Positions 36,426 through 47,664 of a stretch of 64,000 nt of DNA are shown here, piece after piece; position 1 is the stretch's first letter, and each line of letters begins with the position of its first letter. The notes beneath the pieces are model-generated. The model was not told where the DNA came from, did no database searches, and saw only the letters and a program-made list of their open reading frames with translations. The DNA is from Sparassis latifolia (lineage: Eukaryota; Basidiomycota; Agaricomycetes; Polyporales; Sparassidaceae). The position numbers and the translations under genes are program-made. The stretch spans positions 2,418,001 to 2,482,000 of the forward strand of contig CM031559.1 in NCBI GenBank assembly GCA_018466975.1, in the 5' to 3' direction.

Positions 36426-37279
36426 GCATGTAGGACACCTGTGTCAAACGCCGTCACCAGCATCTATCAGTGATTTACACGAACTGGATAGCACCTTCCG
36501 CTGGCGAATTTAACCGTCACCTACATGTGGCAGATAAGGGTGAATGATACACACATTGGTGCGTCCATGTCATGGTGTCTCCATCGAAGAAGCGTGGTAA
36601 AAGGACCAAGTTGCGAGCCCCCCGTGTGCAGCAACTACGTCTTTACATCATTGACAGAGTGCATCTCTACTATCTTTTATGATTTACTTTCTGGCCAGCG
36701 GTGGTACACCCTCAAGTCCTGAAACGACTGGGTACTGCTATGCGGGACTATTGTGGACATGGCAACCCTACTCATGAGACTATCCACAAGCTGTCCTACA
36801 ATATGTTTCTTCCTCTGGACATGCTTATTTTTGCCAGGAATCAGGACGTCGAACGTAAAACTGAGTCGCCGAAGGTCTTACCTTAATGGGAAAGGAAGCT
36901 CACGTGCTTACGTATGCTATTAGTATCTCCACTCAATCTTTTATTTATTTTATTTAATTTCTGGTTAAGCTACCGCTATAAGTGGACTTCATCGAACTAA
37001 TTTTGTGACTCGATAAGCCCCAGCAAGGAAGCGCGCGTCACTCCTTGCCCGATCGGTCAAGCGCGTGTAACGTCACCCCGTTACACGCCCATCGGGAGGC
37101 ATTCCGGCCCCTATTTCGAGGGGATGCCCTCTGTGTGGACCTCAGGACAAGCTCACGAATTGGATCTGGCACTGAGGATGGCCCATCACCGAGGTTTTTG
37201 AGTCTCATTCACGGTCACTGGTAACCGCGGTGGCCACCGCCACCCAGGGACATAGTAGTAGGACTCGTCTGGTATCATC
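36426..37279. other. Intergenic region with a structured segment
   Basis: An 854 bp gap. The only clear signal is the set of stem-loops at 37023-37128. An AT-rich run lies at about 36930-36962. No coding exon was recognised. Confidence 0.5.
37023..37128. ncRNA. Candidate structured RNA: three consecutive stem-loops
   Basis: Stem 1 pairs 37023-37029 with 37042-37048 (GCAAGGA). Stem 2 pairs 37063-37072 with 37079-37088 (10 bp, GCGTGTAACG, 6 nt loop) and is enclosed by 37049-37053 with 37091-37095 (CCGAT). Stem 3 pairs 37098-37102 with 37124-37128 and 37108-37112 with 37119-37123, with a one-sided 5 nt bulge. All pairs are Watson-Crick. No known RNA family was recognised. The strand is undetermined because the pairs are symmetric. 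Confidence 0.4.
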
Positions 37280-38308
37280 ATGCAGCCATCTGACCCAACC
37301 CAGACTTTGGATCAGGAGTCGGAAACTGCAGACTCCCTCTGTATAGGTCGCGCTAGCTTTGCCGCCATATATGTGATACCCATCCTCGGTTCTCCAGTCG
37401 CATACAAGCAGATCCATCATGGCGACGTCGACTCTAATGCCCTTATGCGTGAATATAGCGCCCTCGAGAAAATATACCTTACTTGCGACACAGATTCACT
37501 CTTTGCGATTTCCGTGCACTCGCCTTCTTCAATCCCAACACGGCACAATTATTGTCTCCGTCGCCTTCCCCGCCTTCCCTGTGGCGTCGCCACGAACGTC
37601 CTTTGGTCACGCCGGCTGCATTCCGACCGTTCACGCGCACAACCTATGCTATGGATAGAGTCTTTGCTGTACCCTTGGACGCCGCTCAGGTCATCAGAGA
37701 ACATTTCTACCCTCCTGCCGCCGCCTCTATTCATACTGGGCCAACCTTGTGCAGACTGTATTTTGGCAAGAACTTTGCCAACGCTCCCCCATCTCGATTC
37801 GTTAACACCGCCAACTTTCCTCTTGACGTAGTGAGGTATCGCCTTATGACGGAACAGCTGCCGGGTCTGCAGACAGTGGAAGAAGTTGCCTTTGGCATGG
37901 GGGAAATGTTAGGCCGTCTACACTGGCGTGGTGGCTATGATGCTCGAGATGTGGAGTTTGTGCTTGGGGGCGATGGAATCAGTGGCTTCCGTTATTTCGT
38001 CATTGATTTCAACCAGGTGTGTGCAAGTGATGTTGCCGGATGATGCAGATGTTCACCTATGGTTATGACAGCTACGTACCTGGCAAAAAACTACTGAAGA
38101 GGTCGGAGCCCTAGTCTCGTCATTCTTCAGCAACGATCCGTATTACCCTCGTCCCAGACCCTCAGACCCCCTCTACGTTGCGTTCAAGAACGGTTACTTA
38201 TCCGCGTACCCTACCCAGCCTGACTGCCACCGTGTTGCCACCACATTCCTTCATGATATTGAAGTTGAGCAAGCTCAGCGCGACGCGGCTGCATCTGACA
38301 CCGCGTAG
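37280..38308 (+). CDS. DUF3669-like protein of unknown function, one apparent single-base deletion
   Basis: Exon 1 is 37280-38016 and exon 2 is 38072-38308. The frame changes once near 37515-37520, where one C appears to be missing between DSLFAI and RALAFFNP. The corrected length is about 324 aa. Family-like blocks are RALAFFNP, RTTYAMDRVFAVPL, LCRLYFGKNF, FPLDVVRYR, FGMGEMLGRLHW and DVEFVLGG; the last two resemble a kinase-like fold. I recognise this as the DUF3669-type family that is expanded in fungi, but no function is established to my knowledge. It sits alone on the plus strand. Confidence 0.65.
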
Positions 38309-39249
38309 GACAGTAGGTTTGGTTTGGGAGCCGGGAGATGCAGAAGCCTTGACTCTCTGTGCTCTGATCTTCGGAGCTTCTTCCATAACCATCGATCCGT
38401 TCGGTAGTGAGTGTCACAATGTGCTTACAGGATCTTTTGGAATGCAGGCATGGAGGCATGTTGCTGCGTTGGCATTTGAAATCAAATAAGTGTTTGTCGC
38501 TTTACTGCAATTCGCCTATCCTTCCGCTCACAGCGCTGTGCCAGATCTAGTCTCTTGCAGTTGTACGTGTTGCAGCGATGTTGCGACGTAATCGACTTGC
38601 GGAGGACGACCTCATTCACCATACACAAACACAGCTGCGCGCACGATCGCACAATAAATAAAGCGGCCTGCATCTGCTACCGATGCGCTCTATCGACTCC
38701 GCCCTCGTCCTCGCGTGCACGACGCCGTCCCCTCCCACCTGGACGTCGTCCAGTCGTGCGGCGAGGACTGTGTGATGACACGCCGCGTCTTGAGCGCAGG
38801 CAGCACGTCTGCCGGCCTCAGAGCAGGGAAGGGGGAAACGAGGCTTGAATCCGAACAGCACCACGAGGAAATTGATGTCGAATCGAACCCGAAGGGCGTG
38901 CAAACTCCGAGAGATATACTTGGAAAATATGGATGGAACGAAAATCTGCATGGAGGGGATAAGGCCGACAGCGATCCATCGAGGCAATACTAAACATCCC
39001 GATATGAGGCATAGAACGTAGAGAGAAAATTCCTCACGGCCGACTGTTATGTTCCTCACACCTAGATGGTCATACGCGCCCTGTGCCGCAACCTCCGGCA
39101 CCAGCTCATGCTCTTCCAAATCAAGCCAGCTCTCCCTCACCATCGTGAGCACCCGTCGCATGTACTCCACGCCGAAGGATGTTCTCAGCTGCATGAAAGG
39201 GGTGCATTGGTCTAGAGATACTGCGAGTCTGGCACGGAAAGTCAAGCGT
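38309..39249. other. Intergenic region, possible small minus-strand gene
   Basis: Downstream of the DUF3669-like gene and of the convergent nucleotidyltransferase gene. The only open frame with some coding character is listed separately at 38616-39194. Confidence 0.4.
38616..39194 (-). CDS. Hypothetical small protein, weak support
   Basis: An ATG at 39194 opens a long frame whose first part (MQLRTSFGVEYMRRVLTMV, then SWLDLEEHELVPEVAAQGAY) looks coding. A GTGTGA donor and a TTTAG acceptor could remove about 39050-38995, joining it to a hydrophobic stretch (PRWIAVGLIPSMQIFVPSIF). No family was recognised. It lies only 55 bp past the stop of the upstream gene. It could be a remnant. Confidence 0.25.
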   Translation of the reverse strand: MQLRTSFGVEYMRRVLTMVRESWLDLEEHELVPEVAAQGAYDHLGVRNITVGREEFSLYVLCLISGCLVLPRWIAVGLIPSMQIFVPSIFSKYISRSLHALRVRFDINFLVVLFGFKPRFPLPCSEAGRRAACAQDAACHHTVLAARLDDVQVGGDGVVHARTRAESIERIGSRCRPLYLLCDRARSCVCVW

Positions 39250-40988
39250 TCAGCCTGACTTCAATGTAGCCCCGGTTGACGGTGGAAGTGCACGATCTGT
39301 GCCCGCAGGCCCCGGTTTCTGTGCGGGCCTCCGTCGGGAGCTCTTCAAATTAATGTTGCGCTGTATCGACTGGCTGAGAGTGGCTAATATGGGGTCGCTC
39401 TCTGGTGATCCTCCTGTCGATGACGATGATGTATCAGAAATTCGCGTAGTGGGGGTCGGTTTTGATAGATGTTTTGGCGGCTTGTCTTGAGGTTTGCGTT
39501 TACCCACAAGCTCCTCGAATGTGCAACCTTTACTGATCATGGCAGCCGCTCGCCGACACTCGGCTTGGAACAATAACAAGTTGTTCCAAGAAACGTTTGA
39601 CGCGAGATTCTAAGGCATAGAACTTAAGCATGCAAGAGTATCGGAGAGAAGCATTGACACACCTTCGTGATGATGAAAGGGTCGGCGATGCACAACGGCC
39701 CTGTCCAAGACTTGAATTCGTCTGCGAATGGAGGTAGTGCATTAGATACCACCGAGTTGTCAGGCTCATCCCCATCTGATAGAGAAAGCACAGGATCAGT
39801 TGGGCCAAGGACAGGTGGGTCAGGGTTCCGTCTAGCCGCTAATCCACCATCCCGAATGCTCAATACATGATTTTGGTAATCATGTTCGTGCCCCCAGTAA
39901 CTGGCAGGAGCGAATAAGTGTGGGTACAATTGTTCAAGCAATCTGCAGAGTAAGGGTACTCACTGGAACCAGTCTTGAAGTGCCTGGTCAGCAGTAATAG
40001 AGCTGCCCGGCATCCAATCCTCAGCCAGGGAGTATCGCACGTCGCAGCACACCGTTTGAATCTTCGAACGGAACCAGACGCCATCTCTCGAACTTCGGAC
40101 AGTGGTGTCACGGAAACTGTCCTGCAGGTTCGGAAGTAGTCCCCACCTCTGAAAAACTCAATGTAAGCGATACGAGCTAGACAACATGGAGTCAAACTTG
40201 TGTGGCTTCACTAACTTGGAAAAGCCCGATGGTCATGTTTGCAAATGCATAGCTGCTGAACGACCCATCGGCAGGACTGTTCAATCTCAGATGTTTCGCC
40301 CATTGCTTGATGGCGAACAGCACCAGTCGAAGAGGCGGCGCAAGTTCACAGTAGCATTGGATCAGCGCAGTGTTGGTGATGCCAAGGCGGTCATTGACAT
40401 TAATATCACAAGAAATATTAGTCTCGGGATCAATGAACTTCACTGCATCGTTCGAAGTCTGCGTAAGCGTCTATAGGAAGCGGAGTATCAAAAGACGGAC
40501 CAATAGGCACTGATGCTGTAGGAATACTGCTAACGTTCCGGAAACCAGCACTGTGGAAGATGCGATGTAGTAGTCTGTCAAGGAAGTACGTTCAGCAATA
40601 AACGACAACACTAATTCAGTTCTTCACCTGATATTATATATTCCTGGATGTTTGTACGTCAACACAAACATAGATGACAGAACAAGGGAATATACTTACG
40701 CGGTAATTTATTTGTTGAAATATGTGGTGATAGGCCCGCAGGTCGTTGGGGATCCTGCGGGACAACAGTGAAATTGATAATCTGGGGTGACATGAACGAA
40801 GATGCACTTACCAGAATGACAAAGTCAAGATCACTCTTCGCGGAATCAGTGCCGTAGCATGTGCTGCCGAATGGCACCACCGAATATTCTTTCCCAAACT
40901 TCGACTTGATGAGTTCATTGACGCGACGCCTCGTCTTCTCACGCTGGCGTATAACGTCTGGTGGAACGTCTGCGAGCTGCAGAAACAT
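39250..40988 (-). CDS. Cid1-like terminal nucleotidyltransferase (non-canonical poly(A)/poly(U) polymerase)
   Basis: Eight exons, all in phase: 40988-40812, 40754-40700, 40644-40629 (16 nt), 40574-40501, 40442-40216, 40148-39964, 39942-39663, 39609-39250 (457 aa). The nucleotidyltransferase motif is complete: PFGSTCYGTDSAKSDLDFVI gives GS plus the DxD pair, and NISCDINVND supplies the third Asp. DPQRPAGLSP, RLGITNTALIQCYCEL and the central helix NLQDSFRD follow. The PAP-associated domain ends with PLCIADPFIITKNLA. Known: Cid1-type enzymes add A or U tails to RNA 3' ends in the cytosol, marking RNAs for decay or silencing. It is tandem with the next gene upstream; only 37 bp separate that gene's stop from this ATG. 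Confidence 0.85.
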
Positions 40989-41025
40989 CCTTCAATAGGA
41001 CGAACTGGAATCAGAGAACCGGGGG

Positions 41026-42964
41026 TCAAACCTTGAGGCCTAATCTGCTTTCGGAGTGAAGAACACTCGACGTGTGATGCATTCGCTTCCCGAGATCAGA
41101 GAGATCTGTGCGTCTCCTGGGCCCAACGTCCGGTGGATCGTAAAATTTACCCTCTGTGTATGCTGCAGGAGCACGGTAAGGACCGAAAATATGTTCGAAG
41201 CGGTGACCCCTGCGCAGAATCTCCTTGGCGTGCCAGCAACGAGCTTCAAATTCCCGAAATGAAGCCTGAGTCACTGTCTGCGCGTGATTCTAGAAAAAGG
41301 AAACGAACGCAGGAATGAGTTTCACGGTGCAGACGAGGATGATTTCAACCGAATATGACACTAACATGGGTGAACACAAACGGGTCTTGTACTACAAGCG
41401 CATGGTACCACCACCTCGTAGGTGAATACTCCGGTGTTATAATACCTTTGTTATTCTCGAACGCCTTTGGTTCTACCCAACCGTAGGGTCTTATCACAGG
41501 ATCTGGGCGCTCAAGTGGCCTTCCATCCCGCACAGATTGTACATCAGGCAAGCAACGCGGAGCCCCGGTGCCGTCATAAACCCAAAAGCTGGATTCCGTC
41601 AAAACGATTATTATGACAAAGGGCAGAAAGTGTGAGCTGAACGTACTCACCTGAAGAACTTGTACATGAGGGAAGGCAGTTTGTTCTCCCCTGCCCAATT
41701 ATTCTTCAAGGGAGGCAGCGCTACGTTGCCGAATTCGAGAGATATCCTGAAGAGCGATCTCTGCCATGATGTGCTTCTAGCCTCAGGGGTCGTATCCTCA
41801 CGAAGATATTCGCCAGGTATCCATGCATAACCATCTTCCTCGATTCCAGACCTCGGAATGGAAAAAGACCCATCTTCCGACAAAACAATGGGCGGATTCT
41901 CCACTTTTGGCGTGCTCGATTTTTGGAGATTTAGCAGGCGCGTCCTGCACTGGTACGGCGGGACAATGTAATTGAACAAGCGCAGATGCCCCCAGCACGG
42001 ACGCTACTCACTTGGAGACAATGGATGACCATCAAAGTGAGACAAACAGGCGTAAAATCATCCAAGCGCCAAGATCGTGCCCAGTGACATACAATTGAAA
42101 CAAGATCAAAGATCGAGGTCGATTCCTTGCAGTATGCACGGAGCAAGCGCATCAATGGGAGGAGTGTAGGGTGTGGCAGGGTGATATTGAAAGGTTGCGG
42201 CGATGTCACCTCCAGGGTAGCAGGATACACGAGCTCCTTCATGCGTTTGGGCCGATACTGGGGCCATGAGATTAAATGTTTCATCGGCGGGCGTTTATGG
42301 TCCAGCTTCTTGGTGTTCGTGAAGTCCTGCCAGACTAAAGACTCTCCCCTGAAAATGCCTTGAAATCCTGCCTTTGAGAGCGTTTTTGCCACATCGCTAT
42401 TCTCGCGCACTTGTCAGCGTCCATTACACAATCAGGTAGAACGGCCGTACACAGGATCATACACTTCCGGCAAGACGTCTACTTTCTCATTCTTGAAGCC
42501 TTGCCCTCGTCCTGGGTCCTATAACTATTACATGAGCGGGGAACGCAGAGAAATATGACTTTCATATACCCACTACAAGCGCGATTTCTATTGGGGCTGT
42601 ATGAAGATCCATTGCATAACGTCTGATGCTGACGTCCATGATCTCGATATCCCTGCCATAGTGCCGACGCATAATCGCTGTGACATCGTTGAGTAGTTCA
42701 TCCCTGTGGGCAATCCTGTCATGATCACTTTCGAGTAACTGTGCTTGCTAATGAGCACATTCACAACACAGCGAGCTACTGGAGGCATACTGGAAGCACG
42801 TCCTCGACGTCCCGGTTAAAATGAGGATGGTAGATGGGGTTTAGCTTTAGACACTCCTTGTGAATTGCCTTCTTCTGTTCTGAGTTCAAGGGACGAACGT
42901 AGGGCGTGTAGAGCTGCTGCGTGGTGCTTCGACAGGTAGAGGAGAAGCAGCGAACACGCCGCAT
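41026..42964 (-). CDS. Cid1-like paralogue that lacks the catalytic aspartates
   Basis: Exons 42964-42791, 42747-42574, 42518-42465, 42409-42012, 41949-41651, 41588-41366, 41289-41026; one base is missing at the 42409 splice junction (about 528 aa). The C-terminal half clearly matches the neighbouring enzyme (VQDPFVFTHNHAQTV against IADPFIITKNLASNV, and the CWHAKEILRRGHRFEHIFG tail). In the nucleotidyltransferase domain, however, the SDLDLV position reads APIEIALVDPG, the GS motif is absent, and the third Asp position reads PFNITLP. The start is ATG at 42964; the N-terminus RRVRCFSSTCRSTTQQ could be a mitochondrial presequence (inference). It is divergent from eIF3l with only 216 bp between the start codons. 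Confidence 0.7.
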
Positions 42965-43180
42965 GGGTTTAGCGTTGAGCAAGAGTAAAACTGCTACTAG
43001 TCTGATAAGTAGCGGACTTTCCCGTCCCAGTCCCCGGCAAAGGAATGGGTCCCGAACCGGAGTTCATGCAAACCTCAAGAAGGAAATCAGGATGAGATGA
43101 CTGCCCGCCAGTCTAGTGCGACTCACTGCAGAAACTTCACCGCTCGCATCGCTGACGAATTTACCAGTCTCTTTATCTTC
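42965..43180. promoter_or_regulatory. Short bidirectional promoter
   Basis: 216 bp between the ATGs of the catalytically dead Cid1 paralogue (minus) and eIF3l (plus). There is no room for two independent promoters, so shared control is likely. Confidence 0.5.
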
Positions 43181-45578
43181 ATGTCGCAGCAACGCAAAGC
43201 TTTGTGGGAGGCTGAACTTGACGAAGACCTTCAGGATGTCGACCTCAGCTTGGCCATAGGGAACTATGGCCAAGATGGACTGTACGACGACGGTATGTAC
43301 ATGCACGCAGATATTGCGGGATACTCAATAGCGCCGCAGCCCAGTCCAGGATAGATGAGGTCACTCTACTTGCAGTGCAACAGCAGATGGCCCAACAAGC
43401 GGCGTTTGCGCAGATCCCGGATGTCGTCAAAAGAGTGAGTGGACCTACACGTCTTATATGTGGTTTCTCGTGCTGAAAACCGATGTGCAAGTTCATCGTG
43501 CATTTCCATCAAGCCGTACTCGACAACAACTTGGCAGAGATTACCGTTGCGTACGAAAGCGGATGGAACCGATTGACAGAGCAGTTCTATTCGAAGACGG
43601 AATGGCCAGAGGCAGAGGTGATCGCACCGCTCGTGAACGACGGTGGGTCCTGTGCTCTACTGTTGGATCTCATAGTTGCATATCGAAATACACCATGCCA
43701 CATAGAGGAATACTGAGAGTCCCTTCTTGGCCCGCATTAGATTTCTATGTCGCTTACCCGTTCACTGACATCCAACTGACAGACCAGATCTTCCTCATCC
43801 TATACCGTGAACTTTATTACCGTCACGTCTACTCACGCCTACAGCCGGACATCGACGATCGCTTCCATTCATACGAGAATAGCTGCGAGCTATTTAACTA
43901 TCTGCTCAGTGCGCAGCGCGTTCACTCCCGATGCGCGTCTTTCCCCTCATCGCTTGTATGCTAGACTCCGACGGCCCCGTCTCTCTCGAGTTACCAGAGC
44001 AATGGCTTTGGGACATCATTGACGAGTTCATTTACCAGTATCAGTCTTTCTGCGTGTGGAGGTCAAAGGCCAAGTCGAAGACGGACGAGGAACTGATACT
44101 CCTGGCTGACGCGAGCCAAGTGTGGAGCTCGTACAGTGTCCTAAACGTGCTATACTCACTCATCCAAAAATCGAAAATCAACGAGCACATTGTTGCGCTG
44201 CAAGAGGGCAAGTCAACCGAGGAGATTGCGTGAGTTTTCCCACTCAGAATGTGTTGTGTGGGGTCATACTTACCGTGAGTGTCGTCAGCGAAATTGTCGG
44301 CGAGTATGGTGTCCGCCCATTGTACCGCATGCTCGGATACTTTAGCATCATTGGACTCCTCCGCGTGCATAGCTTGCTCGGCGATTTCACACTAGCGCTG
44401 AAGGTGATGGAAAACGTGGAACTCAACCAAAAGGTGCAGTATATAGGTGATCCTCAATTACCGCTATCCCACTGACCTCTCACAGTCACCATTTACCCGG
44501 GTCACGGCCTGCCATGTGACGACGTACTACTACGTCGGGTTCTGCTACATTATGCTGCGACGCTACCCAGACGCGATCCGTGCCTTCGTGTCGATCCTCA
44601 ATTTCATCTTGCGCATGCGGCAATACCACACACGGAGCTACCAGTATGATCAAGTGCGTTTCCTGTCCTTCGTTCTCGATCGACAGGCTGAGCGCAGTGC
44701 AGATAAACAAAACTGCGGACCGCATGTACGCGTTATTCGCGATCTGCAATGCCCTTTCGCCCACACGACTGGACGACAATATATCCAACATCGTCAAGGA
44801 GCGATACGGGGAGCAGTTCTCGAAAATGTCACGTGGGTGCGTAGCGATCGTTGCGCACACTTCTCAACGGTATTGACAATATGCCCAGTGAGGAAGGCAT
44901 CCCCGCTTTCGAGGAGCTTTTCTTATACGCCTGCCCGAAGTTCATCTCCGCGAACCCTCCGCCATACGAAGACTCGGAGCTGATAGCTGTGTACATCGAG
45001 GACCCGCCCGTAGAGCCCGCACAGCGGCACCTCGCGCTCTTCCTCTCCGAGGTGCGTGCGCAGGCGCCCGTGCCGACGCTGCGCAGCTTCCTGAAGCTGT
45101 ACACGTCGCTCGACGCGAAGAAGCTCGCGAACTTCCTTGATGCGGACGAGGAGGAGATGGTGCAGCAGATGATGGTCATGAAGCAGGCGAGCCGCAGCGT
45201 CAGCAGGGTTGAGCATGAAAAGGGACTCCTGGACGGCCAGACGATCTCGACGAGTGACCTCGACTTCGTTATTAACGAAGTCAGTGCTATTATTGCCACA
45301 TGGTTACTGTACTCATTCCCTCTTCTCGTTGACAGAATATGGTCCATATCGCGGAGTCGACCGTGGGCCGGCGTTATGCCGGATGGTTCATTAGGAATAC
45401 GGAACACGCGCAGCGTGTATTTGATATGCTTCGCAACAGTCCCTTACCTGCACCTCCTCCAAAACCAGTGCAGGCAGCCGCAGCCAACGGTGCGGCTGAG
45501 CCACCAGCTACGCCTGCTCCCTCCGCACCGAGAACCGGCGGGCAAAAGGTTGCATGGGGAGGTGTCAAGGTAGCGTAG
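43181..45578 (+). CDS. EIF3L: Translation initiation factor eIF3 subunit l
   Basis: Ten exons, all phases correct: 43181-43292, 43355-43434, 43492-43642, 43783-43908, 43965-44229, 44289-44433, 44486-44653, 44703-44836, 44889-45279, 45336-45578 (604 aa). The ATG at 43181 ([12 protein letters not shown]) is chosen because earlier ATGs are out of frame. Family blocks: [97 protein letters not shown], and the PCI-domain end LDFVIN, then [20 protein letters not shown]. Known: eIF3l is a PCI subunit of the eIF3 core, which assembles the 43S pre-initiation complex in the cytosol. Very high conservation and no lesion. Intron 9 uses a GTCAGT donor. Confidence 0.97.
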
Positions 45579-45830
45579 TCTCGCGTCAGCATGCAGCAGA
45601 TTGTAGAGTGGCCTTGTCTGTATCAACAAGTGTCTGTAATGATGTCTTTTGTCTTTGTTTGAACATGCACTTCGCAATCGAATTCCGTCGTCTGAGCACA
45701 GGATTGGGAATTTTGTTCCAGGAGACCTTCCATATTCAGAACACGACTGCGGCGCGCGATCATCCCGCCTGAGCTGCGATCCTCACTTTCTTTCAATACT
45801 CTCTCGTCACTGTCGCCGTCGACGACCAGG

Positions 45831-46702
45831 ATGTCTTCACTGGCGAAGCTCACGTCCCTATCCACACAAACACTGTCTCTACTTCTCGAACGCCAGCGAT
45901 TACAGTCTCTCCCGTCGAATGTAGGCTCGAATACATCGCTACATATTCCACAAATCACACGCAACCTGCAGCAATTGCGGACAGGCATCCTGGAGGCGGA
46001 AGAGAAGGAGGGATCCACTGAAGCTCTTAAATTGCTCAGGAACCAGCACGAGCGGATGAGAAGTATGCTTGGGCCGGATGGTGAAGTTGCGGGTGTGCAG
46101 AGGTGCGTTCCATTCAAGTTCCGCAGAAGACATGAGTCTTATCTCGTAGGAAACAGAATAGAAGAACCGGAGCTTCTGCACTCTAGCACATCATCCTCGT
46201 CGGCGTCGTCCTTCCCTTCACAATCGCCGTCACCATCCCTTGTACCCCCGCCGTTACCTCCCAAGACGAGCGAACCTGAGTATGCCCCGTACACCGACGA
46301 CCCAGAGGCCGGGTACACCTCCCATGAGGTAGTACAGCAGCAGCAACGACAGTTGATGGACGAGCAGGATGTACATCTCGACCACCTCTCGCACTCTATC
46401 AACCGGCAGCGCGATATCTCGCTTCAAATTAACGAGGAGCTCGACGTGCATACGGGACTGTTAGAGGGCCTCGATGTCGACTTGGATAGAACGGATAGTC
46501 GGATGACTCGAGCAAGGCGGCGCCTTGGCCGTGTTGCAAAAGGGGCGAAGGACAATGGTGAGATACGGCGAAATGACTTGTTAATTCTCATTGCTGCCCT
46601 CGTTCTCTATGGCTAATCATCATCCTTTTCGCAGGCTCAACTGTGATGATAGGCTTGCTCATCCTTGTGCTCCTCATTCTGATCATTGTCTTCAAGACGT
46701 GA
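45831..46702 (+). CDS. Qc-type SNARE with C-terminal membrane anchor (Syn8/syntaxin-8-like)
   Basis: Exons 45831-46102, 46157-46557, 46635-46702 (246 aa). Seen: a helical N-terminal region, a Ser/Pro-rich linker, then the SNARE heptads LDHLSHSINRQRDISLQINE and ELDVHTGLLEGLDVDLDRTD with a central Gln, a basic patch (RARRRLGRVAK), and a C-terminal hydrophobic anchor (MIGLLILVLLILIIVF) with three residues after it. Known: Qc-SNAREs drive fusion in the endosome/vacuole pathway. Assignment to Syn8 rather than another Qc-SNARE rests on overall layout. It starts 252 bp after the eIF3l stop. Confidence 0.8.
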
Positions 46703-47664
46703 TCTTCACCGCTCTCCGGATTCATACTCAGTGCTTGCTTCGGCTATTCTGCCCTTCATCCGCATGTACTCTACGGAATATTCTCACAGATGCGTTAATG
46801 TTCCACCTGCGCACTTTACTGTCTTCTCCACAATAATACCCCATTGTCTTCGCTGTGACTAATGGGGAACAGATAGTGAATTGCGCCAATCCAATCTCAA
46901 GTGCAAACAATTCCAAAAATATTCGTGGATGCAATCCTGCTCCTGCTGTGTATTGGTGAGTCTTCCATCAACGAAGAGAGGCGGGGTACTTGCAGTCACT
47001 CTCGAACCCAAGGGCATTATCCGGCGTATTCGCGATCGGTCCAAGGGAACGCATGCGGTCACCACTCACACTTTTCGCTTCGATTCCTTGATAGTTTCCG
47101 TGTTGTCGCTTTCCCATTACTCAGTGCCAGTTCAGACACGGATATCCTGAGGAACGAAGGTTGAAGCTGAGTGTCTACCGTCTGCCTTCGGGATACGAAG
47201 CGCCAGCTCCGGTAATTACATTTTGCTTGAAGACGGTGCAGAACCATGTCAGCGAAGAACATGAGGTAGTGCCGATAATGGTGCCTATGTATCTTGATTT
47301 CTTCCTAGAGGGATCCAGAGCTATGAAGGCCCGAGAATGCATTTTTGAGTGTCGGATTCGTGGATTATCGATGAATTTACTTTTAAGCAGAGGGTGTTAC
47401 TCCGCGAGGACCGTATCCTTTGCAGTTTAACGTGTATACAATAGCCTGCTGGCAAGGGCAGTGGGTCGAGGATTTTACGTGAACAAAACAATATCAACGA
47501 AGCCTTCACGCATAGGTGCGTCGGGAACTCGGAGGAGTGGACTTGAGCCGTGCCATGAACATCATCGAGTGCATTAAAACAACCAATCGGATTATGCAAC
47601 TGTTCACTACTATCCTTTCCGTACAGGCCCAACCAACACGACCTAGCTGTTCCGCCACATACAT
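46703..47664. other. Intergenic region with short coding-like remnants
   Basis: Several short frames look partly coding (for example around 46970-47060 and 47161-47430) but none gives a start, splice sites and a stop together, and no family was recognised. Possibly a decayed gene, or the 3' flanks of the two neighbouring genes. Confidence 0.3.

Noticed and set aside
40988..41026. A single fused gene with two nucleotidyltransferase domains
   Set aside because: The 37 bp between stop and ATG could only form a roughly 28 nt intron, and the frames do not join.
46881..47430. A gene between the SNARE and the phosphotransferase-like gene
   Set aside because: Short frames look partly coding, but no start, intron and stop combination works and no family was recognised.
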